A DNA stretch of 64,000 bases, from contig CM055097.1 in assembly GCA_029204225.1 (NCBI GenBank), positions 34,162,804 to 34,226,803 of the forward strand. Reading direction: 5' to 3'. Below are positions 25,664-36,340 of the stretch, piece by piece. How positions within the stretch are numbered: position 1 is the first letter of the stretch; the number at the start of each line of letters is the position of its first letter. A program made the position numbers and the translations under genes. Below the pieces are notes generated by a model. That model searched no databases, was not told the DNA's origin, and was given only the letters and a program-made list of their open reading frames with translations. Source of the stretch: Diphasiastrum complanatum (lineage: Eukaryota > Streptophyta > Lycopodiopsida > Lycopodiales > Lycopodiaceae).

Positions 25664-27103
25664 CTAGACTGAGTTCCAGATAATAGAGAAGAATGCATCA
25701 TGCTGGCACTTCCCTCTCAAGGATTCGAGTAACTCATTACGAATCTGAATAAAACTCAGCTCGTTTATCATAGGCATTCTACTAAGGGCATCTGTTACTG
25801 TATTGAATTTCCCCCGTCTATATCTAATAGACATATCAAACTCTTGCATCAACTCTGCCCAACGAGCTTTCCGACCTCTAAGCTCAAGTTGATTGCAAAG
25901 GTATCTGAGACTTTCATGGTCTGTCAGGACCTCAAAGTTGGCACCATACAAATAATGCCTCCAAGTCTTAAGGGCATGAACTATAGAAAAGAGTTCCTTT
26001 TCATAGGCACTGTATCTAGTCTGAACTGGCTCGAGTTTTTTACTCTCGAACGCAACTGGTCGTCCACCCTGAGTTAGTACGGCACCAACTGCAAAGTCAC
26101 TAGCATTTGTTTGAACCACAAATGGCTAATTGGGGTCGACGACCTTTAAAACTGGTGCTGTAGCTAAGGCTGTTTTGAGAGCATCAAAGCTCTCCTGCTG
26201 TGCAGACTTCCAAATGAACTCCTTTCTCTTCTCCTTAAGAAGATTTGTCATGGGAACTGCTATCTGAGCATATTCCTTGACAAATCGTCTGTAATATCCC
26301 GCCAAACCAAGAAAGCTCTGAAAATCTAAAATATTTTGAGGTCTCAGCCAACTGAGCATGGCTTTGGGGTCCATCTTAATCCCTTCTGCCGAGATAATAT
26401 GACCCAAATAAGCTACTTCCTCTACAAAGAATTCCCACTCGGATTCTTTAGCATAAAGCTTATGCTTTCTAAGCGGTCGAAACACCTTTTTGAGGTGTTT
26501 AAGATGCTCCTTCCTCGTTTTGCTGTAGACGAGGATGTCATCTGAAAATACGACTACAAACTTACCCAAGTATGGTGTGAGGACATTGTTCATCAAGGTC
26601 ATTAAAGTAGCTGGAGCATTTGTGAGCCCAAATGGCATCACCTTAAACTCATAATAACCATGACGAGTCCTAAAAGTTGTTTTCGAGACATCTTCCGTCT
26701 TTGTATGGACTTGATGATATCCCGATCTGAGGTCTATTTTACTGAAAAACTTAGCCCCGTCAAGTTGATCAAACAACTCGTCTGCCCGAGGCATAAGATA
26801 CTTATTCTTGATTGTGACTTTATTGAGGACTCTGTAATCTACGCAAAGACGCATAGACCCCTCTTTCTTTTGCACCAAAAGGACTGGTGAGGCCCATGGT
26901 GAGCTACTAGTCTGAATTTGGCCTTTCCCAAGATAATCTGTTAACTGCCTAGTTATTTCTTCATCCTCTGTTCGGCTGACCCGATACGGAGGTTTAAAAA
27001 CAAGTGTTGTACCTAGTACTAGGTTTATTACATGATCTACCTCTCTGCTAGGTGGTAAACCATGTGGCAAATCTTCAGGAAAAACATCTTTAAATTTAGA
27101 CAA
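25664..27103 (-). pseudogene. pol: Gyp-C1 reverse transcriptase and RNase H
   Basis: RT is open for 325 codons and has [40 protein letters not shown] and the active site FSDDILVYS. It ends at a TAG at about 26124. RNase H follows in the same frame and starts QTNASDFAVGAV, where the first catalytic Asp of the family's TDASD has become Asn. ESKKLEPVQTRYSAYEKEL and TDHESL are typical. Confidence 0.9.
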
Positions 27104-27133
27104 TAAAGTTTCTAATTTACTGATTTTCTGTTA

Positions 27134-28381
27134 TTAAAAATCGGAAATAGAAACTTCAGGAATAAACTGAAATTCACATAAGAATACATGATGGTCGTCG
27201 TCTCCGATTAGCTGACAGAGCTCTGAATTGCAGACCATAGGACTGTTGGGAACATCATGCTCCCCATGCAACTGGATCTCTTGGCCTTTATGCCGAAAGC
27301 TGAGGGTGTTCTCCTGATAGTTTATGTGGAGGGAAGGTCCTAAACTGTAGAGCCAGTCTCTCCCGAGAACAATGTCTATGTGATCCAGGTGCATTATCTG
27401 AAAGTTTATTTCATCTTGGTACTCTCGAATATCAAGATTTAGATTACTTACCATAGTTTCCCAAATTTTCTTATCTTCACTCTTAGCTAATAAAACTATG
27501 TACCTATGCTGACTAGGTACTTTTGGAAGCCTGAGTTTTTTAACTAGGGTGTAGTTGATAAAATTATGGGTCGCCCCATCATCAACCATAACTTTGACTG
27601 ACTAGTCACCAACTTTCCCATGCATACGTACTAGGTCATGTGGCCCAAAGCTGAAAGGTCTCGCTAGCATTGCAGAGGTCAACTAGCAACAGTGTTCATG
27701 GTCTTCATGATACACTTTGATCTCGGAAGCTGCCGAGTCACTGGAGAAACTTACGGTCTGAACAAGATGAACTTGTTTTTTATCTTTTTTATCTTTCTTA
27801 GTGAAAGGCCCCTTGGGACACTGTCTAACTGTGTGTCCCTTGCCCATGCACACAAAGCACAAACGTTCTTGTTTGGCTTTTTCAAAATCTTCTGGTTTTA
27901 AGGGCTATATGAGCGATGGGCGTTTCTGAGGAGCTTCACTTTTTACTTTATCTTCTTTCTTTCGTTTTAAAAATTTCTTTTTAAATTGAAAGTCTTTCTG
28001 AGAAGGCTGCTCAGAAAGGGGCTGCTATCTCGCCCTCTTCCTACCCACTGAATCATCATAGATTTGAGCATATCTGAGAGCTTGCTCTAGTAGGCGAGTT
28101 TCTCTGGACCTCTACTTTATATTCATCTTTGAAGTCACGGACAAATCCCCTGACTTTCTGATAGTCATTCATATTTTTAATTTTTAAAATTGCTTCTCCA
28201 TATTGCGAGATATATTGGATTAAGGATTTGTCCATTATTGTTTTCTCCCAAGCTTCCCAGGCTTCTATCACGTTCATTTTCAGGCAGAAATTCTCTTAGG
28301 AAGGCTTCTTCAAGGCCTTCCATGACCGGGGAGTCTGCCCAGTCTCTTGGAGATTTAACCACCACTTATAGGCCATGGGCC
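27134..28381 (-). pseudogene. Gyp-C1 protease, zinc knuckle and gag C-terminal part
   Basis: Protease at 27589-27134 with DDGATHNFI and LGRDWL. An intact CCHC knuckle (CFVCMGKGHTVRQC) lies at about 27806-27850. Gag sequence continues to 28381, where it reads backward into GPMAYKWWLNLQ and is cut by Gyp-D. Frameshifts separate the parts. The missing upstream gag lies at 31936-32296 (inverted) and 32783-32923. Confidence 0.85.
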
Positions 28382-28383
28382 CT

Positions 28384-29053
28384 TGTTGCACACAAGCTCA
28401 CAACCCTAAGTAAATACATAGAATTACCCAGCCAATCCGTCACTTTATTAATCTCAAGCAAATGTACATAGATCAACAAGCAAACATGAGAGTTCTGCTG
28501 CCAGTCTCCTCCCAACCATAGTTGCATAGGAATACCATAATCATAATGAGGAATGCCTGACAAAGCTCACCCTATATCCCCTCAAGCACCCCTTAACCCT
28601 GACACATCCTAACGTCGACACATGGAAAACTCCATGCACAGCCGACACTTGCCACTTGGCAGTACCCTGACACATAGGCAAGCTAGTAGGTGGATAGTCT
28701 GACACGTGTCACTCATGCATTGGACCAAGTGTCCCAATGAGCACATGACACATGTCCTGTTGACCCGTCCATTGACCGTCCGACAAATGTCACTCATGCA
28801 CTAGACCAAGTGTCCCAGTGAGCATATGACACGTGTCACATTGACCGGTCAACCCTTCCTACTTTTTAGGAGGTAAGTCCAGCAGACTCTCATGAGACCC
28901 AGTACCCCCTTGGCCATCTTGGATTTAGTCACTATAACAGATATTTACATTGCAATTTACAATTGTCTCCACAGGCCGGTGACTAAGCCATTTACAATTT
29001 ATAATGACAATTTACCATTTACATTGGGCAAGGGATTCAAAGTACATGTGACA
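28384..29053 (-). repeat. Gyp-D 3' LTR
   Basis: In minus orientation TGTCACATGTAC to GTGTGCAACA, preceded by the PPT (GAGGAGGGAAGAGA, 29054-29067). It contains repeated ACGTGTCA/GACACGTGTC words in two diverged direct copies of roughly 75 bp. Confidence 0.9.
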
Positions 29054-29065
29054 TCTCTTCCCTCC

Positions 29066-31395
29066 TCAGATGACATCGTCCTCGATGGCAAAGTCTGGAT
29101 ACTGTGCATGCAACCCATGCGCGGTCTCCCAGGTAGCATCACTGAGAGGTTGTCCATGCCATGCAACCAAGTAGTCACGGAGCAAACGATTCCGCAATCG
29201 TCTATGCCTCCGGTCCAATACTCTCGCTGGTCCATGCTGCACCTCCCCATGCTCCTGAAACAATAGAAGGCCATCAGCCAACAAGTTATCACCATCATGT
29301 AAAACCTTCTTTAAGCGTGAAACATGAAAAACAGGATGAACCTTACAACCAACAGGCAAATCTAATTCATAAGCAACGTTATTAATCTTTTTAACAATTT
29401 TCCAAGGTCCACAATATCTAGGTGACAACTTATAACACTTCCCTGTCTTTAGGGTTTTCGAGTCCTTTGGAATCCTGAGAAATACCATATCTCCTTCCTC
29501 GAACTCTCTTGCGTACGATCCAGATCAGCATATGTCTTTGCCCGATCCATCGCCGCTTTTACATTTTCCTTTGCTAACTCCAACATCTGTTGCATGTGAG
29601 TTAGAAATTCCATAGCACTAGGTGTCTTATGAGGCATACCTATAGTAACTGGACTGGCTGGTCTAAAACCATAATTTAGCTCAAAAGGACTCATCTTCGT
29701 AGATGCATTCTTTTTATCATTATAGACTCCAACAATGGTAGATAACGTTCCCATTGCGTTTGCCATTCACTCACATACGCCCTAAGCATGTCTTCCAAGG
29801 TTTGGTTAACTCTCTTAGTCTGCCCATCTGTTTCAGGATGATCAAAATTACTCATTCTCAACTGCACCTCTAACTTCTCAAATACTGTAGTCCAAAAATT
29901 GCCAGTAAAATGAGAATCCCTGTCAGACACAATGGCTCTAGGTAATTCAAGAAGTTTGAATACATGCTGTATAAACAAATCAGCCGTACCAGGTGCATCA
30001 ATCTTATTACTAGTTGGGATAAAATGAGCCATTTTCGTGAGTTTGTCAACCACAACTAGGATAGCATTATGTTGGTGTTGCGTATGCGGTAAACATGTAA
30101 GAAAGTCCATGGAAATACTCTCCCATATCCCTTCTGGTATAGGTAACGGGCGTAATAATATAGGCACTTTAATCCTTTCAGCCTTATTAACTTGACACTT
30201 AAAACAATGTGTCACATAATGGTTTACTTCTTTCTCAAGTCTTGACCACCAAAAGTTACGTTGTATCAACTCATAGGTCCTATCCACACCAGGATGACCA
30301 GCACTAGGGCTATCGTGATAGAGATGCAAGATCCTCTTTCGCAGCACCTCACAAGCTGGAATAAGAGCCTTGCCATTTCTCATCACTATTCCATCTTCTA
30401 TGGAATACTTAAGATAAGTGTGAACCAAGGTAGAAGAGCTCTTCTCTTGAGACTTTGCATGGCCATGACTCACCTCCTATTCGACTTTCTTATAGTGAGG
30501 ATCTTCCTGCTGAGCCTTTCTTATCTCAGACAGTAAGTCATTTTCAATGACTACAAATGACATCTGATACACCACACGAGATAGTGCATCTGCCACACGA
30601 TTCTCGACACCTTTCTTGTACCGAATCTCCATTAGGAATTCTTGCATGAGCTCAGACCATTTGGGCTCTAAGGTCTGGCTGCTTACAAAAGTATCTCAAG
30701 GTATCATGATCAGTGAATACCTCAAATTCCGATCCATACAGATAATGCCTCCATGCCTTTAATGCATGAACTATGGCATATAATTCCTTTTTATGAGTTG
30801 GATAATTTTTTTGAGCAGGGTTGAGCTTCTTGCTCTCAAAGGCCACAGGCCTACCCTCTTGCATCAAAACAGCTCCCACAGCACTGTCACTCGCATCCGT
30901 ATCTATAACATAGGCCTTTTGAGGGTCTACAATCTTCAGAGTGACGCACTCAGCAATAGCTTGTTTCAACTGATCAAAGCTTGCTTGCTCCAGTTCAGTC
31001 CACTCACCAAATCTATTCTTTTGAGTCAAATCAGTCAAAGGTGCTGCAATATATGAGTATTTCTTAACATATTTTCTATAGAATACTGCCAATCCAAGAA
31101 AAGAACGGAGTGCTGTCAAATCAGCTGGCACAGGCCACACAACGATCACAGCAACCTTCTTAGGATCTGGTCTTACTCCATCAGCAGACACTACATGACC
31201 AAGATACTCGATCTCTTTTTTAAAAGATTCACTTTTTTTACTATTGGCAAACAAAGTATTCTCCCTCAAAGTAGACAACACAATCTTAAGGTGAGCCATA
31301 TGCTTGACCTCACCTGCACAGTAAGTCAGAATGTCATCAACAAAGTTTACGACAAATTTACCCATATACGGTCTGAGCACATCATTCATCATCAT
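29066..31395 (-). pseudogene. pol: Gyp-D pol: RT C-terminus, RNase H, integrase, chromodomain (broken)
   Basis: RT starts abruptly at MMMNDVLRPYMGKFV and has NFVDDILTY. RNase H has TDASDSAVGAVL. A frameshift near 30660 ends that frame. Integrase: zinc region with CFKCQVNKAERIK; catalytic motifs MDFLTCLP, SDRDSHF and DGQTKRV, where the catalytic Glu of DGQTERV is Lys. The end holds a chromodomain ([18 protein letters not shown]). Confidence 0.9.
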
Positions 31396-31750
31396 TTGGC
31401 AAAAAAACTATGGATGATCACCGAATCATAAGGCGAAAAGCCCTACCCTACCAGCGACCTACCACAAGAAGCTTATTGCAACTGACAAATCTGAACAATA
31501 TTGAGTATTGAAGAAGTTACAAACAGATATACAAATCCTATGTGGGCTGGATTTTCACAAAAGCGAAGAGAATAATCAAGCCGCGTAGTAGAATATGCTC
31601 AAAGGCTGCCAGAAGATCAGCAATCCACCATAGGGCTTCAATCTGCTATCTTATGGGCAGTAGGACACTGACTCTCCAAGAATGCTCCAAACCCTAACTG
31701 AAGATGCCAAATCCCACACAAGTTTTGAAAGTAACTGCTTTGATACCAAA
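31396..31750 (-). other. Gyp-D leader with PBS
   Basis: The PBS TTGGTATCAAAGC (31737-31749, minus) lies next to the LTR end. About 350 bp of leader then joins mid-RT near 31400 by deletion. Confidence 0.8.
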
Positions 31751-31935
31751 TGTTGCACACAAGCTCACAACCCTAAGTAAATACACAGAATTACCCAGCA
31801 AATCCGTCACTTTATTAATCTCAAGCAAATGTACATAGATCAACAAGCAAACATGAGAGCTCTGCTGCCAGTCTCCTCCCAACCATAGCTGCATAGGAAT
31901 ACCATAATCATAATGAGGAATGCCTGACAAGGCTT
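31751..31935 (-). repeat. Gyp-D 5' LTR, part remaining in place
   Basis: Its first 179 bp match 28384-28562 with four substitutions. It ends at the inversion breakpoint. Confidence 0.85.
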
Positions 31936-32296
31936 ACCAAGGAGCAGTTTCTCCATTTGGTAACAAAAGTGGATGAACTGAAGTTGGCGTTAGCCAATTT
32001 CAAGTCCAGTGTGGATGACTTGTTCGCTGAACTCAAAGGCTTGATTTTGAGTTCCGTGAAAGGAAGTCTTCCCTCTACTTCTCAGTTGTCCCCTTCTCCA
32101 CTTCCATCAGTTTCGGGTGAGCCTATGCGGTCTCACCCGAGTGTCTTTAAAGACTTAAAGCCTCGTACTTTTATTGGGGAAGAGAAGGATAGCAAAGACA
32201 TTCTACAAACCTTCCTTAGCAAATGGAAGAACATTCATGCTCTTAAACAAACCCCTGACCATTTGCAAGCTATTGAGGCCAGTCTTTCACTAGGGC
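31936..32296 (+). pseudogene. gag: Gyp-C1 gag middle part (inverted)
   Basis: Plus-strand frame containing LVTKVDELKLALANFKSS and LQTFLSKWKNIHALKQTP. It continues in frame from the gag start at 32783-32923 (minus) and into 28381 (minus), so its orientation is reversed relative to both neighbours. Homologous, uninverted gag is at 58668-59144. Confidence 0.85.
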
Positions 32297-32782
32297 TGTC
32301 ACATGTACTTTGAATCCCTTGCCCAATGTAAATGGTAAATTGTAATTATTAAATTGTAAATGACTAAGTCACCGGCATGTGGAGACAATTGTAAATTGCA
32401 ATGTAAATATCTGTTATAGTGACTAAATCCGAGATGGCCAAGGGGGTACTGGGTCTCATGAGAGTCTGCTGGACTGACCTCCTAAAAAGTAGGAAGGGTT
32501 GACCGGTCAACGTGACACGTGTCATATGCTCACTAGGACACTTGGTCCAGTGCATGAGTGACACTTGTCGGACGGTCAATGGACGGGTCAACAGGACATG
32601 TGTCATATGCTCATTGGGACACTTGGTCCAATGCATGAGTGACACGTGTCAGACTGTCCACCTACTAGCTTGCCTATGTGTCAGGGTACTGCCAAGTGGC
32701 AAGTGTCCGCTCTGCATGGAGTTTGCCATGTGTCGACGTTAGGATGTGTCAGGGTTAAGGGGTGCTTGAGGGGATATAGGGT
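32297..32782 (+). repeat. Gyp-D 5' LTR, first part (inverted)
   Basis: Matches 28568-29053 in opposite orientation, TGTCACATG to GGGGATATAGGGT. It is preceded by the target duplication AGGGC. Confidence 0.9.
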
Positions 32783-32923
32783 TAATTCGTCGAGTTCTTT
32801 GGCGAATTGTTCCTGTTCTTCAACTTCCATAGGTTCTTTCCCCTTACTGAACCTCAGGGATTCCGTTTCTAATTCATCAATGTCTCTTGTCAGGGGTTGA
32901 CCAGGTCCCGGAGAAGTGGTCAT
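32783..32923 (-). pseudogene. gag: Gyp-C1 gag N-terminus
   Basis: Starts at 32923 (MTTSPGPGQPLTRD), acidic, ending ...KELDEL at the inversion breakpoint. Gyp-C2's gag starts MTTPEESPISPG. Confidence 0.8.
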
Positions 32924-33749
32924 TTTCAGAGATAAAAAAGGAGTGCCTGACGTTTCCTCTCAAAAAAAGTCAAAAAGACTAATTTATAACTATACAAAGG
33001 AGGGAAAGAAAACTTAGCTGGTTCTGAGGACTGTACTTCCAAAGAAAATACGAAGAGGAACCCTCTCAGCTCTTCTACACAAAATTTCAGACCTGCTGTC
33101 CCGGAAAATCCCAGTTCGAGGCTCCAAAAAGGTTCAAAATTTTCCGGATTCCCGAGGAGGACTGCTCACTGATCTGATTGCAGACCTGGGGCTCCAAAAA
33201 ACCAGGCAAAGGACCCAGGAAAGTGCAAGAAATTTCGAGGTTTGTTGCTCCCTACCCTCGCTGATCTGACAACATACTGTTTGGCCAAAATTTCTCAGAT
33301 TTGGGGCCCAAAACTAATCTGAAAGTATAGAAGGAACTGCTCGTTGATCTAATTTGTTACAGGGAAAACCCTTGATGGCTGGACAGGGGTCTGGCTGCTC
33401 AGAAATCCTCTGATTTGATACCACAGGTGGCTCCAAAAACCAAAATTTCAGGATGTAACCCCAGCGCTGGACTTGCAGTACCTTTCCTGTCTCAAATCCG
33501 CTCAAGATCCACAAATTTTCACTTGAAAATCAGAGGTAGAACACTGATCTGTCATCGCTAGAACTGTACAAGGGATTGTGCCTCAAAAAGCTGTAAATTC
33601 CCAGCAAATTTCAAGGATTTGAAAGTTGTTCCTACAGCGATTTTCCTCCTCTATTCTTTTTTGAAAATTTGAGAAATTTGTCCTACCTTCTGATAGCTTT
33701 TTCTACTGCTGCTACTAAACTCCCAAAGATGGAGATGGCTCTGATACCA
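32924..33749 (-). other. Gyp-C1 leader with PBS
   Basis: The PBS TGGTATCAGAGCC starts at 33749 (minus) and directly abuts Gyp-B2 RT sequence. The leader holds four loose repeats built on GGCTCCAAAAA (near 33119, 33188, 33302, 33425) alternating with CTGATCTGA-like words. A second PBS-like GTGGTATCAAATC lies near 33420. No ORF. Confidence 0.75.
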
Positions 33750-34755
33750 GCTTTAAAGTATCAAAGGCATGTTGCTCTTTCTTGTACCAAAGGAATTTTA
33801 CCCTTTTTTTTGTGAGTTCATGGAGTGGTGAGGGTATATGAGCAAAATGGCGAATGAACTTTCTATCATAGGAACATAAGCCTAGGAAAGACCGAACATC
33901 ATGAATATTTATTAGTTTAGGCCAATCTTGAATGGCTTTTATCTTTGAAGGGTCCATTTAGATTCCCTCCTTAGAAATCATATGTCCTAAGAAGTGTATA
34001 TTTTCTAGGAAGAATTCATTTTTTGTTCCTTTAATGAAAAGTGAGTTTTCTTGTAGGGCTCTATAGACGATATCTAGATGTCTTTTATGTTCTTCTTCGT
34101 TTGCACTAAAGACTAAGATATCATCAAAGAATGTTCTTACAAAACGTCTATGGGGTCGAAAAACTCGTTCCATCATTCTATTGAATGTTGCGGGAGCATT
34201 GGTAAGACCAAATGGAACCACTAAAAATTCATAAACGCCAAACTTAGTCCTGAAAGCAGTTTTATGGACATCTTCAGGTACTACTCGGATTTGGTGGTAT
34301 CCACTTGTTAAATCTATTCTTCTAAAGATACAAGATCCATTTATCCTATCCATAATGTCATCTATTCTTGGGATACGAAAATGGTTCTTAACTGTAATCT
34401 TGTTTAAAGCACGATAGTCCACACACATCCTAAAGCTCTCATCTTTCTTTTTTATCAAAAGTACAGGAGAGCAATAGGGGGAACTACTAGGTTTCATAAG
34501 GCCTTTCTCTAACAAGTCATTAATTTGTTTAGAAATTTCTTCTTGTTCAGAATGGCTTACCCTATAGGGAGGTCTATTGGGTATGGAACTTCCAGGAATA
34601 ATGTCTATCATATGATCTTCGGGTCTTTCAGAAGGTAGGGACTTTGGAAGCTCATAAGAAAAGCAAGAAGAATACTTTAATAAAAAGTCTTTTCTAAATT
34701 TGTCCAAAGAATTTGCATTCACATCAACATCATCATCCATACTTTGAACAAACAC
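33750..34755 (-). pseudogene. pol: Gyp-B2 reverse transcriptase
   Basis: RT reads well: [27 protein letters not shown] and the intact active site FFDDILVFSANEE. A stop near 33958 separates this from the connection domain, which ends QHAFDTLK at the Gyp-C1 junction. It is less decayed than Gyp-B1. Confidence 0.9.
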
Positions 34756-35340
34756 AAGTAAGAAGATACCGCTTCCTTTAGTACTTTTGCTACTTGAATA
34801 TGACTTACCAAAGGAATTGTTTCGCCACTAAGTCCTGCATGCACACTAATGGCTTTACCTTTGTGCTTCCATAAGATCAAGTGCTTATTGTAGTCCACAA
34901 GAGGATTGTGCATTTTGTGCCAAGGCATGCCTAAGATTACATCTACTCCTTGCAAAGGTCCTACCATGAATTCTATAGGTTCATAGTAGTCAAAGATTTG
35001 GAGCTTAAGTTACCGATTACAGGGTAGATATCAACAAAAGCACCTTTAGCCTTAAGCATAGATTTGGAAAAAGAACCAACTCCTATCTCTTGTGCTAATT
35101 TAAAATAGATGAAATTATGAGAAGAGCCTGCATCAAAAAGAATTAGACAAATTTTGTTATGGACTTGTTCCCATGATTTGAGAAGGTCATGAGTTTGAGT
35201 ATCTTCAATGCTTTGTACGGCCACCTGCTTTCCTTTGTCTACACTTGAAGCTTTGGCATAGTTCCTTGGAAACGCGTTGAGTCTTTTCTTCTGGGTTTGG
35301 AGTTGTGGGAGGTTCCTTCTTTTTGTTCCCGCCTCCATTT
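34719..35340 (-). pseudogene. Gyp-B2 protease region
   Basis: The protease motif FDAGSSHNFI keeps its catalytic Asp (Tyr in Gyp-B1). The later part (VILGMPWHKMHNPLVDY) lies in another frame, so there is a frameshift or stop near 34970. The protease frame overlaps the gag frame by about 100 bp, as in Gyp-B1. Confidence 0.85.
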
Positions 35341-35966
35341 CGAATTATCCTGCAGCTCAATCCTGGTAGCATAGTATATGAGTTGTTCTAAAATATCAGC
35401 ATGTACGAGATCTAAGCCATATTGTATATTTCTATGCAAACCCGAATAAAATTTTCTCTTTTGTTCTTTCTTGGAAATTGAATGCAAGGTTTGAACTTTC
35501 AAAAGCAACTCCTAAAATCTCCTAACATACTCAACTACTTTCTCATTCTGCTTTTGTCTAGAAATATCCTTAGAAGCTAAAGTATCTTTCTTATATTCCT
35601 TTGGCAAAAAGTGGGCTTTAATTTGTTTTTTAAAGCTATGCCAAGTGGATGCAGCTTCGTGATTTGATTTCATGGCTGCCCACCAAGTGATGCATACTTA
35701 TCTAAATGCAAGGTTGCAAAATGAATCGTTGAATGATTTGAATATCTACTTTTTTCAAAGAAGGTATCAAGATTTCGAATCCAAGCAAGCAAACTCTCTA
35801 CATTCCTAGCATCTCCATCGAACTTAGAAAACTTGAAAAGTTGGTTGTTAATCTTAGCAAACCTCCTTTTCCTAGATCGAGAAGAGAAAGTTGACTTAAA
35901 GGAAGCATGAGGTGATGACGACAAGGATGGAGAGGAACTTGAGGAGCCTCATGAAAATCTATCCAT
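35239..35966 (-). pseudogene. gag: Gyp-B2 gag
   Basis: The ATG at 35966 is followed by TGA at codon 6 where Gyp-B1 has CGA. The serine-rich start and capsid-like domain match Gyp-B1. The TAG near 35513 lies at the same codon as in Gyp-B1. Confidence 0.85.
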
Positions 35967-36340
35967 CTTTATTGGAGTTTTGGAATTCACCTAAAATACA
36001 CAAACTCAAGGCCCAAACGTACGAATAGACTCGTAGTTCAAAAAAATGCCCGTCTCCAAAAAGAAAGATAGAAGCTCGAATTTGTAGAATATTGTCTCTA
36101 AAATAAAAAGCAATTTGGAGATCTAATTCTCGAGGATCCCCCAAATGGAGTCTATTAGCTCTTGTATTGAAGAGATCTTGCAAAAAGGAGGAGATTCGAG
36201 CGGAAGGAAAGTCAATTTGAAAATAAACATGCAAAGTCCTGTGTGTTGGCATTTAGTTCATGCATGAACATACAAGGCCTTCACAACAAGTTCACATAAA
36301 AATAAAAGAGAATAGTAATCCTTGGCTCTGATACCAAAGC
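35967..36340 (-). other. Gyp-B2 leader with PBS
   Basis: The PBS TGGTATCAGAGCCAAGG starts at about 36336 (minus), 4 nt from the LTR end. A 97-codon open frame (36252-35959) fills the leader and overlaps the gag start; the equivalent frame in Gyp-B1 has stops, so coding is doubtful. Confidence 0.7.

Larger units (their letters stand above)
28384..32782 (-). mobile_element. Gyp-D: chromodomain gypsy element, internally deleted and partly inverted
   Basis: 670-bp LTRs. The 3' LTR is whole (28384-29053). The 5' LTR is split: its last about 185 bp remain in place (31751-31935) while its first about 486 bp now lie at 32297-32782 in plus orientation. The target duplication AGGGC is readable at both original ends: the minus strand just below 28384, and 32292-32296. 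The leader joins directly to mid-RT, so gag, protease and the RT start are deleted. Confidence 0.85.
23751..33749 (-). mobile_element. Gyp-C1: chromodomain Ty3/gypsy element without a 5' LTR
   Basis: Minus-strand order from 33749 down: PBS, leader, gag (three pieces), zinc knuckle, protease, RT, RNase H, integrase, chromodomain, PPT, 3' LTR. It sits inside Gyp-B2 pol. The 5' LTR is absent: Gyp-B2 sequence abuts the PBS directly. Gyp-D is inserted in its gag, and part of that gag is inverted. Confidence 0.9.

Noticed and set aside
28384-31929. A separate element with 179-bp LTRs (28384-28562 and 31751-31929)
   Set aside because: The 179 bp are the last part of the 670-bp Gyp-D LTR; the first part of the 5' LTR was moved by the inversion, which made the remainder look like short LTRs.
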